Of a DNA stretch of 58,171 bases, positions 49,525 through 58,168 are shown in pieces. The translations under genes were made by a program, and so were the position numbers. The first letter of the stretch is position 1. Each line of letters opens with the position of its first letter. Origin of the DNA: CAVPKN01 sp964588495 (GTDB lineage Bacteria; Chlamydiota; Chlamydiia; Chlamydiales; JAAKFR01); contig CAZPPS010000012.1 in assembly GCA_964588495.1 (NCBI GenBank), positions 1 to 58,171 on the forward strand, given 5' to 3'. Below the pieces are notes generated by a model, which saw nothing but the letters and a program-made list of their open reading frames with translations, had not been told where the DNA came from and searched no databases.

Positions 49525-49628
49525 TTTTCATTTTGAAAAGTATAGTCTCGCGTGCCTTCCCAATGGAGCTGGATGGTACATTTCTGGCCACCGCCGGGAA
49601 TCACAAAAGCTTGATTTAGAGGATTCAT
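49494..49628 (-). CDS. small frame, possibly the 5' part of a frameshifted gene
   Basis: A 44-codon frame reads MNPLNQAFVIPGGGQKCTIQ, then a beta-like LHWEGTRDYTFQNENWEIE. It overlaps the next frame by 31 bases and shares an NPLN-x-x-x-V-I start with it. It lies 40 bases after the 135-residue gene on the same strand. A single frameshift would join it to the 115-residue frame, so this could be a decaying or programmed-frameshift gene. Confidence 0.35.
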   Translation of the reverse strand: MNPLNQAFVIPGGGQKCTIQLHWEGTRDYTFQNENWEIECIEIL

Positions 49629-49668
49629 GGCTAACAAAGTAACACTTCCCCATTTTTTGGAAAAGCTC

Positions 49669-50076
49669 TCACCTTATAGGATCATTCTGGCTCTTAATCG
49701 GATCAATAATTTCCTGTGCAGGGCTGTCTGGAGTCATTTTGCCATAAATGGCTTCGACCTGTTCGGCTAAAACAGAGATTTTTGTGTAAATGGTTTCCAG
49801 TTTTTGGATTTTTCCCACGTAAAATCCAAGAAAGCTTCCAAACAGGACGCCCGCTAAAAAAATGAGCGTGGCAAGGAGGGGGAGGAATATTTTGGAAGAT
49901 ACCACTCTTTTTTTTGTTGAAGAGGGGTCTGTCACTTCTTCTGGAGCTGGGGGAAGGGCGCTCAGGATTTCCTCGAGAATTTTTTCTCTCGGTTGTGCAG
50001 CCTCATCACCCCATTCGGGAACCCCTGCTTCTTTAAGAAAAGTTCTAAGTTCTTCGTCGGAAATTTCAGTGTCCAT
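49669..50076 (-). CDS. hypothetical single-span membrane protein
   Basis: The 135-residue protein has an acidic N-terminus (DEELRTFLKEAGVPEWGDEA), a Ser/Thr-rich linker, and one strong span (about 71-93, IFLPLLATLIFLAGVLFGSF). A short helical C-terminus with a heptad-like pattern follows (KIQKLETIYTKISVLAEQVE). It resembles an inner-membrane anchor with a coiled coil outside. Function unknown. It is divergent from uhpC. Confidence 0.6.
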   Translation of the reverse strand: MDTEISDEELRTFLKEAGVPEWGDEAAQPREKILEEILSALPPAPEEVTDPSSTKKRVVSSKIFLPLLATLIFLAGVLFGSFLGFYVGKIQKLETIYTKISVLAEQVEAIYGKMTPDSPAQEIIDPIKSQNDPIR

Positions 50077-50186
50077 AATATTGTCTTACCATATTGGATA
50101 CTGTTAGGTCAATTGCTTGGTGACTATTTCCCTTTTTTCTGGTATATTCGGTAGCGCTCAGGTTTTTTCCTTAAATGAGGATTCTC

Positions 50187-51560
50187 ATGGTTTTAAATTT
50201 TTTGCGGCCAGCTGAACATATCAATGAGATTGAAGATCAGGCAACCGTCAAAAAAGTCTATCGTTATTGGCGTTTGCGCATTTTCTATTCCATGTTCATT
50301 GGATATGTCTTCTATTACTTTACGCGCAAAAGCTTTACCTTTGCCATGCCCGCCTTAATGAAGGACTTGGGTTATGATAAGGCAGATCTTGGGATACTCG
50401 TCAGCGTTCTTTATTTTACTTATGGACTTAGCAAATTTGTCAGCGGGGTGATGTCCGATCAGTCCAATCCCCGTTTTTTCATGGCTTTTGGCCTAATCAT
50501 TACTGGCTTTGCGACCATTTTCTTTGGTTTGGCCTCCTCGCTTATCTTGTTTGCCATCTTTTGGGGAATCAACGGATGGTTCCAAGGATGGGGTTGGCCC
50601 CCGTGTGCCCGCCTTTTGACCCACTGGTACTCCCAGTCTGAGCGGGGTTCCTGGTGGAGTGTGTGGAGCACTTCTCATAATGTGGGAGGATTTTTGATTC
50701 CCATTCTTGCGGGCGCGTGTGCTGAGTACTTCGGTTGGCGTTCTGCGATGTTTGTTCCAGGAGCACTTTGTATTCTCATGGGATTTGTCCTCATGAACCG
50801 TTTGCGCGATACACCTCAATCGCTGGGGCTTCCCGCCATTGAGAAGTTTCGCAACGATTTCCCAAGTTCACAAAAACAGGATGATGCCAAGGAAAAAGAG
50901 CTCAGCACAAAAGAGATCCTTTTTGACTACGTTTTGACAAATAAGTGGCTCTGGATCCTGGCTGTCGCCTCATTTTTTGTATACATTGTCCGGATGGCGA
51001 TCAACGATTGGAGCGCCCTCTACCTGATTGAGACTAAAGATTATTCGATGCTGAAAGCCAATGCCTGCGTCTCTGCTTTTGAAATCGGCGGGCTCTTTGG
51101 AATGTTAGTGGCAGGCTGGCTCTCTGACAAAATTCACTCTGGAAGACGGGGGCCGATGAATGTCCTTTTCTCAATTGGCATGCTCGGCGCTGTTGTGTTC
51201 TTGTGGCTAACTCCGGAAGCGAGTGCATGGATCGATACAGCTGCTCTATTTACCATCGGGTTCTTCTTATTTGGCCCTCAAATGCTCATTGGCCTTGCAG
51301 CTGCTGAACTTTCTCACAAAAAAGCTGCTGGAACTGCCAGTGGTTTTGCAGGCTGGTTTGCCTATTTTGGCGCCACAGCTGCCGGCTATCCTCTCGGCAA
51401 AATCGCCCAAGATTACGGCTGGTCAGGCTTTTTCATGATCCTCTGCGCTTGTGGGGCCATCACAGTCCTCCTCTTCCTCCCCATGTGGAACGCACGCGCC
51501 CAATCTTTCAAAAAAGAGACCCCCACCTCCAACAAAGACGCGGAACCCACCCCTACCTAA
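50187..51560 (+). CDS. uhpC: hexose-phosphate:phosphate antiporter UhpC-type (MFS)
   Basis: About 457 residues from the ATG at 50187 (MVLNFLRPAEH), chosen because TGAGGA lies 7 bases upstream; a second ATG four codons earlier lacks one. It is an organophosphate:phosphate antiporter with twelve spans: FYSMFIGYVFYYFTRKSFTF, DLGILVSVLYFTYGLSKFVSG and GWFQGWGWPPCARLLTHWYS are typical of UhpC/GlpT. It imports glucose 6-phosphate from the host. uhpC follows hisS in Chlamydia as well. Confidence 0.94.
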   Translation: MVLNFLRPAEHINEIEDQATVKKVYRYWRLRIFYSMFIGYVFYYFTRKSFTFAMPALMKDLGYDKADLGILVSVLYFTYGLSKFVSGVMSDQSNPRFFMAFGLIITGFATIFFGLASSLILFAIFWGINGWFQGWGWPPCARLLTHWYSQSERGSWWSVWSTSHNVGGFLIPILAGACAEYFGWRSAMFVPGALCILMGFVLMNRLRDTPQSLGLPAIEKFRNDFPSSQKQDDAKEKELSTKEILFDYVLTNKWLWILAVASFFVYIVRMAINDWSALYLIETKDYSMLKANACVSAFEIGGLFGMLVAGWLSDKIHSGRRGPMNVLFSIGMLGAVVFLWLTPEASAWIDTAALFTIGFFLFGPQMLIGLAAAELSHKKAAGTASGFAGWFAYFGATAAGYPLGKIAQDYGWSGFFMILCACGAITVLLFLPMWNARAQSFKKETPTSNKDAEPTPT

Positions 51561-51707
51561 GAAATGGCGTCTAAACGCGGCTAAAAGAAATCCTAAAGCC
51601 GGGACTGTGTATACACACATCTCTAAATAGTATTAATTATTTAATTATGAATATTAATAAAACTTTAATATTTATTATTTATAATATATTTAATAATGAG
51701 GGGTAGG

Positions 51708-52334
51708 ATGTCAGTCAATAATGATGCAATTTCTTTGAGCCAAATTTATAGCGAGTACAAGTCAGAATTACCTACAGTGGCGCTGGTTGTCACACTTGTT
51801 GCAGCAGGATCCTTTGCCCTTTATGGTATAGTACATTTTATCCCCCAATGGACGTCGCCTTACCAGGGTGTTTTGTACATGCTGCCAAATCAATTTGCTC
51901 AAAACGCATTTGCATTTTCCGCACTCACTATAGGCCTAGCGACAAGTCTTGCCACGGTTGCCAAATTAATCAAAGACAAAATCTCTGATTATTTTGGCAC
52001 AAAGGAAATAGCAGATTTGGAATCCTCGAAATGGAGTGAGTCACACAAATATCTTGTGGTGGCGGCTGTTGCCATAGTTGCTGCAATAGCGTTTTTTGTT
52101 ATTGCATCAAACGCCCTAAATCATCTTTACGACATAAACCTGCCACATATCGTGGCCATCTCCCAACAGCAACTCAATTTAGTTTGGGCTTTAGGAGTCA
52201 GCGGGGCCGTTGCGACTAGCATCGGATTGTATGCCACTGCTCACTATGTCAATTATTTAATTGCAAAAGTTCGGGAAAACGCAAACCCACAAGATCCAGA
52301 CACGCTTCCCTATCCCGACCATGACAATATCTAA
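51708..52334 (+). CDS. four-span membrane protein, Inc-like
   Basis: About 208 residues from the ATG at 51708 (MSVNNDAISLSQ), preceded by AGGGG; an ATG four codons earlier overlaps that signal. Hydrophobic segments lie near 25-47, 66-86, 113-137 and 155-182, separated by charged loops. No known domain. It is similar in style, not in sequence, to the other small membrane proteins of the window, and may be an inclusion-membrane type protein. Confidence 0.55.
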   Translation: MSVNNDAISLSQIYSEYKSELPTVALVVTLVAAGSFALYGIVHFIPQWTSPYQGVLYMLPNQFAQNAFAFSALTIGLATSLATVAKLIKDKISDYFGTKEIADLESSKWSESHKYLVVAAVAIVAAIAFFVIASNALNHLYDINLPHIVAISQQQLNLVWALGVSGAVATSIGLYATAHYVNYLIAKVRENANPQDPDTLPYPDHDNI

Positions 52335-52378
52335 AACCAAATAGGTACCTCTTTAGGGATCCAAACCTTTCAAATCAT

Positions 52379-52425
52379 CCTGCATATCTTACCGCTTGCG
52401 ATCTTGTTTATCCTGGTTTTTATTT
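52379..52425. repeat. solo arm related to the CATGCCGCTTGCG hairpin
   Basis: CCTGCATATCTTACCGCTTG then CGATCTTGTTTATCCTGGTTTTTATTT resembles one arm of the element at 2728-2820 (CTTATCATGCCGCTTGCGCTCTTG...TATC). No matching opposite arm is nearby. Confidence 0.6.
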
Positions 52426-52518
52426 ATGAAATGAAAACGTCTTCAAGCCAAATTTTCTTTTTGCAGTAAAAAGTTTTTTGGAATACCTTCCGCTCAAGTA
52501 ACTTTTTCATGAGAATCC

Positions 52519-53760
52519 ATGACCAGATTAAGATTCGGAATAACAATATGCATGCTTCTGGTTGCCGGGCAGGTGATAGGAGATGAGTGTGACATGCTCA
52601 ATTTTGAGAGGGCATGGGAGCTTGTTTCAGCTTACTCGCCTGGAATTGGCGCCGTCGATGCAGAAGTTGCCATCCGCTATGCAGAAAGAGATCAGCTTTC
52701 TTTAATTCCAAATCCTGTGGCCACCATAGAATCTGAGAATCTGGGTGTTTTCAGAAGGCGGGATTGCGATGTTGAGCCGCCAGAGACTACTTTTGCCCTT
52801 TCACAGCTCGTAGAGCTTGGTGGGAAGCGCTTTTGGCGCGCCGATGTCGCTTCAGCCGTTGCCGATATCGCATGCTACGACGCACAAATTGCGCGGCTAA
52901 ATTTACTTTTGGCTTTAAGAGTGGCCTTTATCGATGCCGCCCTTGCACAAGAGTTTTATAAACTTGCGGAGCAAAAAGCGTATGTTGCAGAGCAAACTGT
53001 CCAGGCAGTGGAACTTCAGGTTTCCTGTGGAAAAGCTTCGTGTCTGCAGCTCAAAAAAGCTAAGCTTTGCCAGACAAGTGCTGAAATCAGTTTGAAAGAG
53101 GCGTGTGCCGATCTTGAGATGGCCAAGAAGAAATTGTCGCTCATGTGGGGATGCTGCACACCTGACTTTGAAACGATTGATTTTGATCTTTATGGTGTCT
53201 CAGAGATCCCATGCTATTCTTTTTGTGTGGATTCCGTTGTACAAACGCCCGATTATGCAAGAGCTCAGGCACTTTTAAATTCCAGAATTCGAAATATCCG
53301 CCTCCAAGTCGCCAATGGGATCCCTGATGTGACTTTGACAGTGGGATTCAGTGTTTATCACAGAAGCTCTCAACACGGTTTGTTAGTGGGAGTTCAGGTG
53401 CCGTTGCCGATTTTTGACAGAAATCAGGGCAATATCCAAAAAGCTTACTGCGAAAGAACTCAGGCTGAGTTTCAAATGCAGGATATCGCCTTTGATCTGA
53501 CAGAAAAAATGACCGATGCACACACAAGACTCAGTGTGGCTTATGAGAGCTTGGAAGCACTTAAAGGATGCTCTCTTTATGAAGCCCACGAGACTGTAAC
53601 TTTTATGGATGCAGGCTACGAAAGTGGAAAAGTGGAGTATCTGGAGCTTCTGGATGCTCACAAAATCTACTTTGAGGTCCAGGAAAATTATCTAAGAATT
53701 TTAAATGATTATCACAAAAATAGAGCAGGGCTTGATCGCTTGACTGGAGGGTGTTTATGA
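52519..53760 (+). CDS. TolC-family outer-membrane channel (CzcC-like)
   Basis: The 413-residue protein has an N-terminal signal (GITICMLLVAGQVIGDE) and two long coiled-coil regions of the outer membrane efflux family: SLIPNPVATIESENLGVF, TTFALSQLVELGGKRFW and VGVQVPLPIFDRNQGNI. It should form the trimeric outer-membrane duct of a tripartite pump. It contains an unusual number of cysteines (for example LMWGCCTPDF). It is the first gene of a CzcCBA-type operon. Confidence 0.92.
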   Translation: MTRLRFGITICMLLVAGQVIGDECDMLNFERAWELVSAYSPGIGAVDAEVAIRYAERDQLSLIPNPVATIESENLGVFRRRDCDVEPPETTFALSQLVELGGKRFWRADVASAVADIACYDAQIARLNLLLALRVAFIDAALAQEFYKLAEQKAYVAEQTVQAVELQVSCGKASCLQLKKAKLCQTSAEISLKEACADLEMAKKKLSLMWGCCTPDFETIDFDLYGVSEIPCYSFCVDSVVQTPDYARAQALLNSRIRNIRLQVANGIPDVTLTVGFSVYHRSSQHGLLVGVQVPLPIFDRNQGNIQKAYCERTQAEFQMQDIAFDLTEKMTDAHTRLSVAYESLEALKGCSLYEAHETVTFMDAGYESGKVEYLELLDAHKIYFEVQENYLRILNDYHKNRAGLDRLTGGCL

Positions 53761-54857
53761 AAAAAATGGCGCTACTAACGTGTTTTCTTTTAAACGGAGC
53801 CCTTTTTGCTGAGGAAGAGGCACACGAATTTCACTGGACAAAGGAAAAATCGGAGTTTGCAAACATTGTTGTTCAAAAAGCGGGTCCTGGAACCATCCAA
53901 AACTGTGTGCACACCTCTGCGAAAATTGTGACTCATCCCGACTATCTAGCCTACGTCTTTCCCAAAATTACCGGCTGCACTGTCAAAGTGCTGAAAAATA
54001 TGGGTGATACTGTCGAGAAAGATGAGGTGCTTGCCCTGCTGGAAAGCCATGAGATTGCGGAAGCTAAAGCCCACTATTTGACGGCCAAAAAGCAGTTGAA
54101 TGTCGCAAGTACTCTCTTTGAACAGGAAAAAATTCTAAAAGGGATATCGTCGCGCGCCGATTATTTGAATGCGGAGCTTAGGTTTGAAGAAGCCCTCATT
54201 CAACTTGAGCTTACACGGCAAAATTTACTATCCCTGGGTTTCAATACACAAGAGATCGGTCAAATTGATAAAAAAGGGCTTTCAGAGCTCCGTTTTTACG
54301 AGATCAAAGCGCCCATTGCAGGAAAAATCCTGGAACGGGACCTCACACTTGGAGAAGTTGCTGATCATGAAACCAAAGCTTTTACAATTGGAAACATTGA
54401 GAAAGTATGTGTTGTCATGAATATTTCTCAAAATGATGTGCAGCATCTTAAAGAGGGAAATCCTGTAGAGATCTCTTCGGGAGATAAGAAAATGAAGGCA
54501 CACATTTGTCAGTTAAATCCTTCAATTAACGAAGATACACGGATGGCATGTGCCGTTGCCTTGATGGATAACTCTTCCCAAAAATGGTCTCCGGGGGAAT
54601 TTGTGACAGCACGTGTACAAACTTCGAAGATTCAAGTACCGCTTATTGTGCCCATCAGCTCTTTGCAAACCATCGAAGGTAAGCCGTGCGTTTTTGTTGA
54701 AAATGGCGATGAATTTGTCCCTTGTAGAGTCGTGCTTGGCAAGATGGACTATGATAATGTTGAAATTGTCTCTGGCTTAAGCGAAGGGATCGTGTTTGCT
54801 GCGCAAAACACTTTCATTTTGAAAGCAGAATATGAAAAAGATGAGGCTCACGAGTGA
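53757..54857 (+). CDS. periplasmic adaptor of RND metal efflux (CzcB-like)
   Basis: About 366 residues from the ATG at 53757, with GGAGGG 6 bases upstream and a TGA overlap with the channel gene (ATGA). A signal peptide (LLTCFLLNGALFAEE) is followed by barrel-sandwich and hairpin domains: VFPKITGCTVKVLKNMGDTV, VLALLESHEIAEAKAHY, and APIAGKILERDLTLGEVADH. This is the membrane-fusion protein joining pump and duct. No N-terminal His-rich metal region is seen beyond EEEAHEFHW. Confidence 0.93.
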   Translation: MKKMALLTCFLLNGALFAEEEAHEFHWTKEKSEFANIVVQKAGPGTIQNCVHTSAKIVTHPDYLAYVFPKITGCTVKVLKNMGDTVEKDEVLALLESHEIAEAKAHYLTAKKQLNVASTLFEQEKILKGISSRADYLNAELRFEEALIQLELTRQNLLSLGFNTQEIGQIDKKGLSELRFYEIKAPIAGKILERDLTLGEVADHETKAFTIGNIEKVCVVMNISQNDVQHLKEGNPVEISSGDKKMKAHICQLNPSINEDTRMACAVALMDNSSQKWSPGEFVTARVQTSKIQVPLIVPISSLQTIEGKPCVFVENGDEFVPCRVVLGKMDYDNVEIVSGLSEGIVFAAQNTFILKAEYEKDEAHE

Positions 54858-57800
54858 TTGAAAAAATTCTCCGTTTCTCTGTCTGTAACAGATTTCTTGT
54901 GATCATGCTGACACTTCTTGGCAGTTTATATGGAGTGTATGCCTTAAAAAATCTTCCGATTGATGCGGTGCCTGATATCACAAATCAGCAAGTCCAAATC
55001 AATACATCAGCTTTAGGACTCTCTCCTTATGATGTTGAAAGGCAGATTACGTTCCCCGTGGAAAATGCGCTCGCAGGAATTCCAGGCTTGGAATCGACAC
55101 GCTCCATTTCGAGAAGCGGCTTCTCTCAGGTCACAGCCATTTTTAAAGAAAATGTCGATGTCTACTTTGCAAGGCAGCAGCTTAGCGAAAAACTGGCAGA
55201 GGCCAAAGAATTTCTTCCTGAAGGGGTCGAGCCCAAAATGGGGCCTATTTCGACAGGACTGGGCGAAGTTTATATGTGGGCAGTGGATTATAAACACCCC
55301 GGTGGCATAGGAGCCAAAAATAGTGATGGAACTCCAGGGTGGCAAAGCGACGGTCACTATCTGACACCTGAAGGGTTGCAGCTCAAAACAGAGGTCGAGC
55401 TCTCTTCATATCTCAGAACGATTCAGGATTGGATCATCCGCCCTCAGTTGAAATCGGTTGTAGGCCTTGCCGACGTGGACTCAATCGGAGGGTATGTCAG
55501 ACAGTATCATATTATGCCCGATCCACAAAAGATGATCTCTTTAGGAGTGAGTTTTTCAGATTTGGCAGAAGCTCTTGCTGCGAATAATTTGAGCAGCGGC
55601 GCCGGCTACATCATCCTCAAAGATGAAGCTTACGTTGTCAAATCAGACAACCGTGTGACCAATCTGGAACAAATCGGGGAGACTGTGATTACATCCAAAG
55701 GGGGAGTGCCGATCCGAGTGAAGGATGTGGCAGAAGTAGCTCTTGGTGAAGAGCTTCGCTCTGGAAGCTCCAGCAAAGATGGACACGAGACGGTCATTGG
55801 GACTGCGATGATGCTCATCGGCGCCAATAGCCGCACAGTTGCCAACGCCGTTCACGGAAAATTAGAACAAATCACTAAAAATTTGCCTGAAGACATTATT
55901 GTGACCCCGATTTTGAATCGAACCAAACTCGTTGATTCCACAATTAAAACGGTGGTTTTCAATTTGGCTGAAGGGGCCCTTTTGGTGATTCTGGTGCTGT
56001 TTTTAATGTTGAATAACCTGAGAGCTGCGCTGATCACGGCGGCAATTATCCCATTGTCGATGTTGTTGACCGCCATTGGAATGGTCAAATTTAACATTAG
56101 CGGCAATTTGATGAGTTTGGGGGCTTTAGATTTTGGACTCATCGTGGATGGAGCCATTATCATTACTGAAAATTGCTTAAGACGCCTTGCGAAGAAGCAA
56201 AAAAGTTTGAATCGGCAGCTCTCCACTAAAGAAAGAGAAGATCAGATCATCAAAGCGTCAAAACAGATGATCAAGCCCACGGTTTATGGACAGGCTATTA
56301 TCATCATTGTTTATGTTCCGATATTGGCGCTCCAAGGGATCGAAGGAAAAATGTTCCATCCGATGGCGATGACCGTTATTTTTGCCCTCATCGCAGCCTT
56401 TGTTTTATCCCTCACTTTTGTCCCAGCCATGATTGCCGCCTGTATCACAAAAAAGGTGCGAGAAGAAGAAAGTTCCTGGATGCACAAAATCAAAAAAATC
56501 TATCACAACCTCCTTGTCAAGGCCATTCAGCGCCCAGTCCTCTCGTTAGGAAGCGCAAGCGCCCTTGTGTGTGGTTGTTTGTTGCTTTTCTTGACTCTCG
56601 GACAGGAATTTGTCCCGACTCTCGATGAAAGAGACATTGCGATGCACGCGATACGCATTCCGAGCACCTCTTTGAGCCAATCTTCCAGGATGCAAAACCA
56701 GGTAGAAAGTATTTTGGTCAAGCAGCCTGAAGTGGATTATGTTTTTTCCAAAACAGGAACTGCAGAAGCCGCTTCCGATCCGATGCCGCCCAACGTGTCA
56801 GACACATTTATTATGCTGAAACCTGAGAAGCAGTGGCCCAATCCGCAGCTTTCTAAAAATGAGCTCATTAGTCGTATCGAAGAGGAGCTTGCCAATCTGC
56901 CGGGCAATATCTACGAATTTACCCAACCCATTGAAATGCGCTTTAACGAGCTGATTGCAGGGACACGGGGCGATTTGGCGATTAAAATCTACGGAGATGA
57001 CTACGCCGTTTTAGAGACGATCGGAAATGCCATCAGTCAAAGTGTTCGAAAGATTCAAGGCTCTGAAGATGTGAGCGTTACTCAAGCTGATGGACAGCCC
57101 ACTTTAAATATTGAGATCAATAAAGTAGCGATCAGCCGCTTAGGGCTCAAAACTAAAGATGTTCTGAATGTGGTGTCAACAGCTATTGGTGGAAGCAGAG
57201 TCGGCACACTTTTTGAAGGGGATAGACGTTTTGATATTTTTGTCCGTCTGCCGCAAAACTTGCGTCACGACATTTCAGCGCTCGAAACATTGCCTGTAGT
57301 TCTTCCTCACAGTCAAAAATTTTCCTATGTGCCGCTTAAAGAGGTCGCCAAACTTGAGTTCCTGGAAGGGATCAACGAGGTAAACCGTGAAGATGGCAAA
57401 CGGGTGTTTATTGTTCAGGCAAACGTACGTGGGCGGGATTTAGGCTCCTTTGTCAAAGCTGTCAAAGAGCGTGTAACCGAAGAGGTGCAACTTCCTCCCG
57501 GTTATTGGCTGGCTTGGGGGGGACAATTTGAAAATCTGGAATCAGCAAGAAACCAGCTGATGGTCCTTGTCCCTCTTTGCTTTGTGATTATTTTCTTCCT
57601 GCTCTTCAGCGCTCTCAAATCGATTAAGTACGCCTTTCTTGTTTTTAGCGGGGTCCCTTTGGCCATCACAGGAGGGATTATCTCCCTTTGGCTCAGAGAT
57701 ATTTCGTTTTCAATTTCAGCAGCCGTCGGTTTTATCGCCCTTTCAGGGATTGCGGTCCTAAATGGCCTTGTGATGGTTACCTACATCACACAGCTTCTCC

Positions 57801-58045
57801 GTCAGGAAGTGCCGTTGCATAAAGCGGTGATCTTTGGAGCTTTGACCCGTCTGAGACCTGTCTTAATGACAGCTCTTGTGGCCTCTCTCGGGTTTATCCC
57901 GATGGCCTTATCCTCAGGCGCCGGCGCAGAGGTGCAGCGACCTCTTGCCACAGTCATCATCGGCGGCCTGATCAGCTCCACTCTTTTGACCCTATTCGTG
58001 ATCCCAATCTGCATCCTCAAGTTCCGAAGAAAAAGAGCTGCGTGA
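54854..58045 (+). CDS. heavy-metal RND efflux pump (CzcA/CusA-like)
   Basis: The 1063-residue inner-membrane proton antiporter starts at a GTG overlapping the adaptor stop (GTGA). The N-terminal span precedes LPIDAVPDITNQQVQINTSA, typical of HME-RND pumps, and span 4 contains LGALDFGLIVDGAIIITEN with the proton-relay acids. Two large periplasmic loops (about 35-340 and 560-870) follow the RND plan. HME-RND pumps expel Co/Zn/Cd/Ni or Cu/Ag; which one cannot be assigned by eye. Complete in the window. No regulator is adjacent. Confidence 0.95.
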   Translation: MIEKILRFSVCNRFLVIMLTLLGSLYGVYALKNLPIDAVPDITNQQVQINTSALGLSPYDVERQITFPVENALAGIPGLESTRSISRSGFSQVTAIFKENVDVYFARQQLSEKLAEAKEFLPEGVEPKMGPISTGLGEVYMWAVDYKHPGGIGAKNSDGTPGWQSDGHYLTPEGLQLKTEVELSSYLRTIQDWIIRPQLKSVVGLADVDSIGGYVRQYHIMPDPQKMISLGVSFSDLAEALAANNLSSGAGYIILKDEAYVVKSDNRVTNLEQIGETVITSKGGVPIRVKDVAEVALGEELRSGSSSKDGHETVIGTAMMLIGANSRTVANAVHGKLEQITKNLPEDIIVTPILNRTKLVDSTIKTVVFNLAEGALLVILVLFLMLNNLRAALITAAIIPLSMLLTAIGMVKFNISGNLMSLGALDFGLIVDGAIIITENCLRRLAKKQKSLNRQLSTKEREDQIIKASKQMIKPTVYGQAIIIIVYVPILALQGIEGKMFHPMAMTVIFALIAAFVLSLTFVPAMIAACITKKVREEESSWMHKIKKIYHNLLVKAIQRPVLSLGSASALVCGCLLLFLTLGQEFVPTLDERDIAMHAIRIPSTSLSQSSRMQNQVESILVKQPEVDYVFSKTGTAEAASDPMPPNVSDTFIMLKPEKQWPNPQLSKNELISRIEEELANLPGNIYEFTQPIEMRFNELIAGTRGDLAIKIYGDDYAVLETIGNAISQSVRKIQGSEDVSVTQADGQPTLNIEINKVAISRLGLKTKDVLNVVSTAIGGSRVGTLFEGDRRFDIFVRLPQNLRHDISALETLPVVLPHSQKFSYVPLKEVAKLEFLEGINEVNREDGKRVFIVQANVRGRDLGSFVKAVKERVTEEVQLPPGYWLAWGGQFENLESARNQLMVLVPLCFVIIFFLLFSALKSIKYAFLVFSGVPLAITGGIISLWLRDISFSISAAVGFIALSGIAVLNGLVMVTYITQLLRQEVPLHKAVIFGALTRLRPVLMTALVASLGFIPMALSSGAGAEVQRPLATVIIGGLISSTLLTLFVIPICILKFRRKRAA

Positions 58046-58052
58046 TTTTTTA

Positions 58053-58126
58053 AACACAAAGACACAAAGGCACAAAGAGATAAGATAATCAATCTTCTCT
58101 CTGTGCGCTCTGTGTTCTCTGTGGTG
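58053..58126. repeat. nested ACAGAG/GCAAAG element, partial copy 5
   Basis: AACACAAAGACACAAAGGCA then CTCTCTGTGCGCTCTGTGTT followed by CTCTGTGGTGG. Only the left half of the nested element is present, and it is cut off by the IS-like repeat that follows. Confidence 0.65.
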
Positions 58127-58130
58127 GTCC

Positions 58131-58168
58131 AGTTCACCCACATAGGTAACAGATTAGTTCACCCACAT
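58131..58168. repeat. direct repeat, possible IS481-type terminus
   Basis: AGTTCACCCACAT occurs twice (58131-58143 and 58156-58168) with a 25-base period. On the minus strand it reads CATGTGGGTGAACTAATCTG then TTACCTATGTGGGTGAACT. TGTTACCTATGT resembles the ends of IS481-family elements as I remember them. The window stops before any transposase. Confidence 0.35.
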
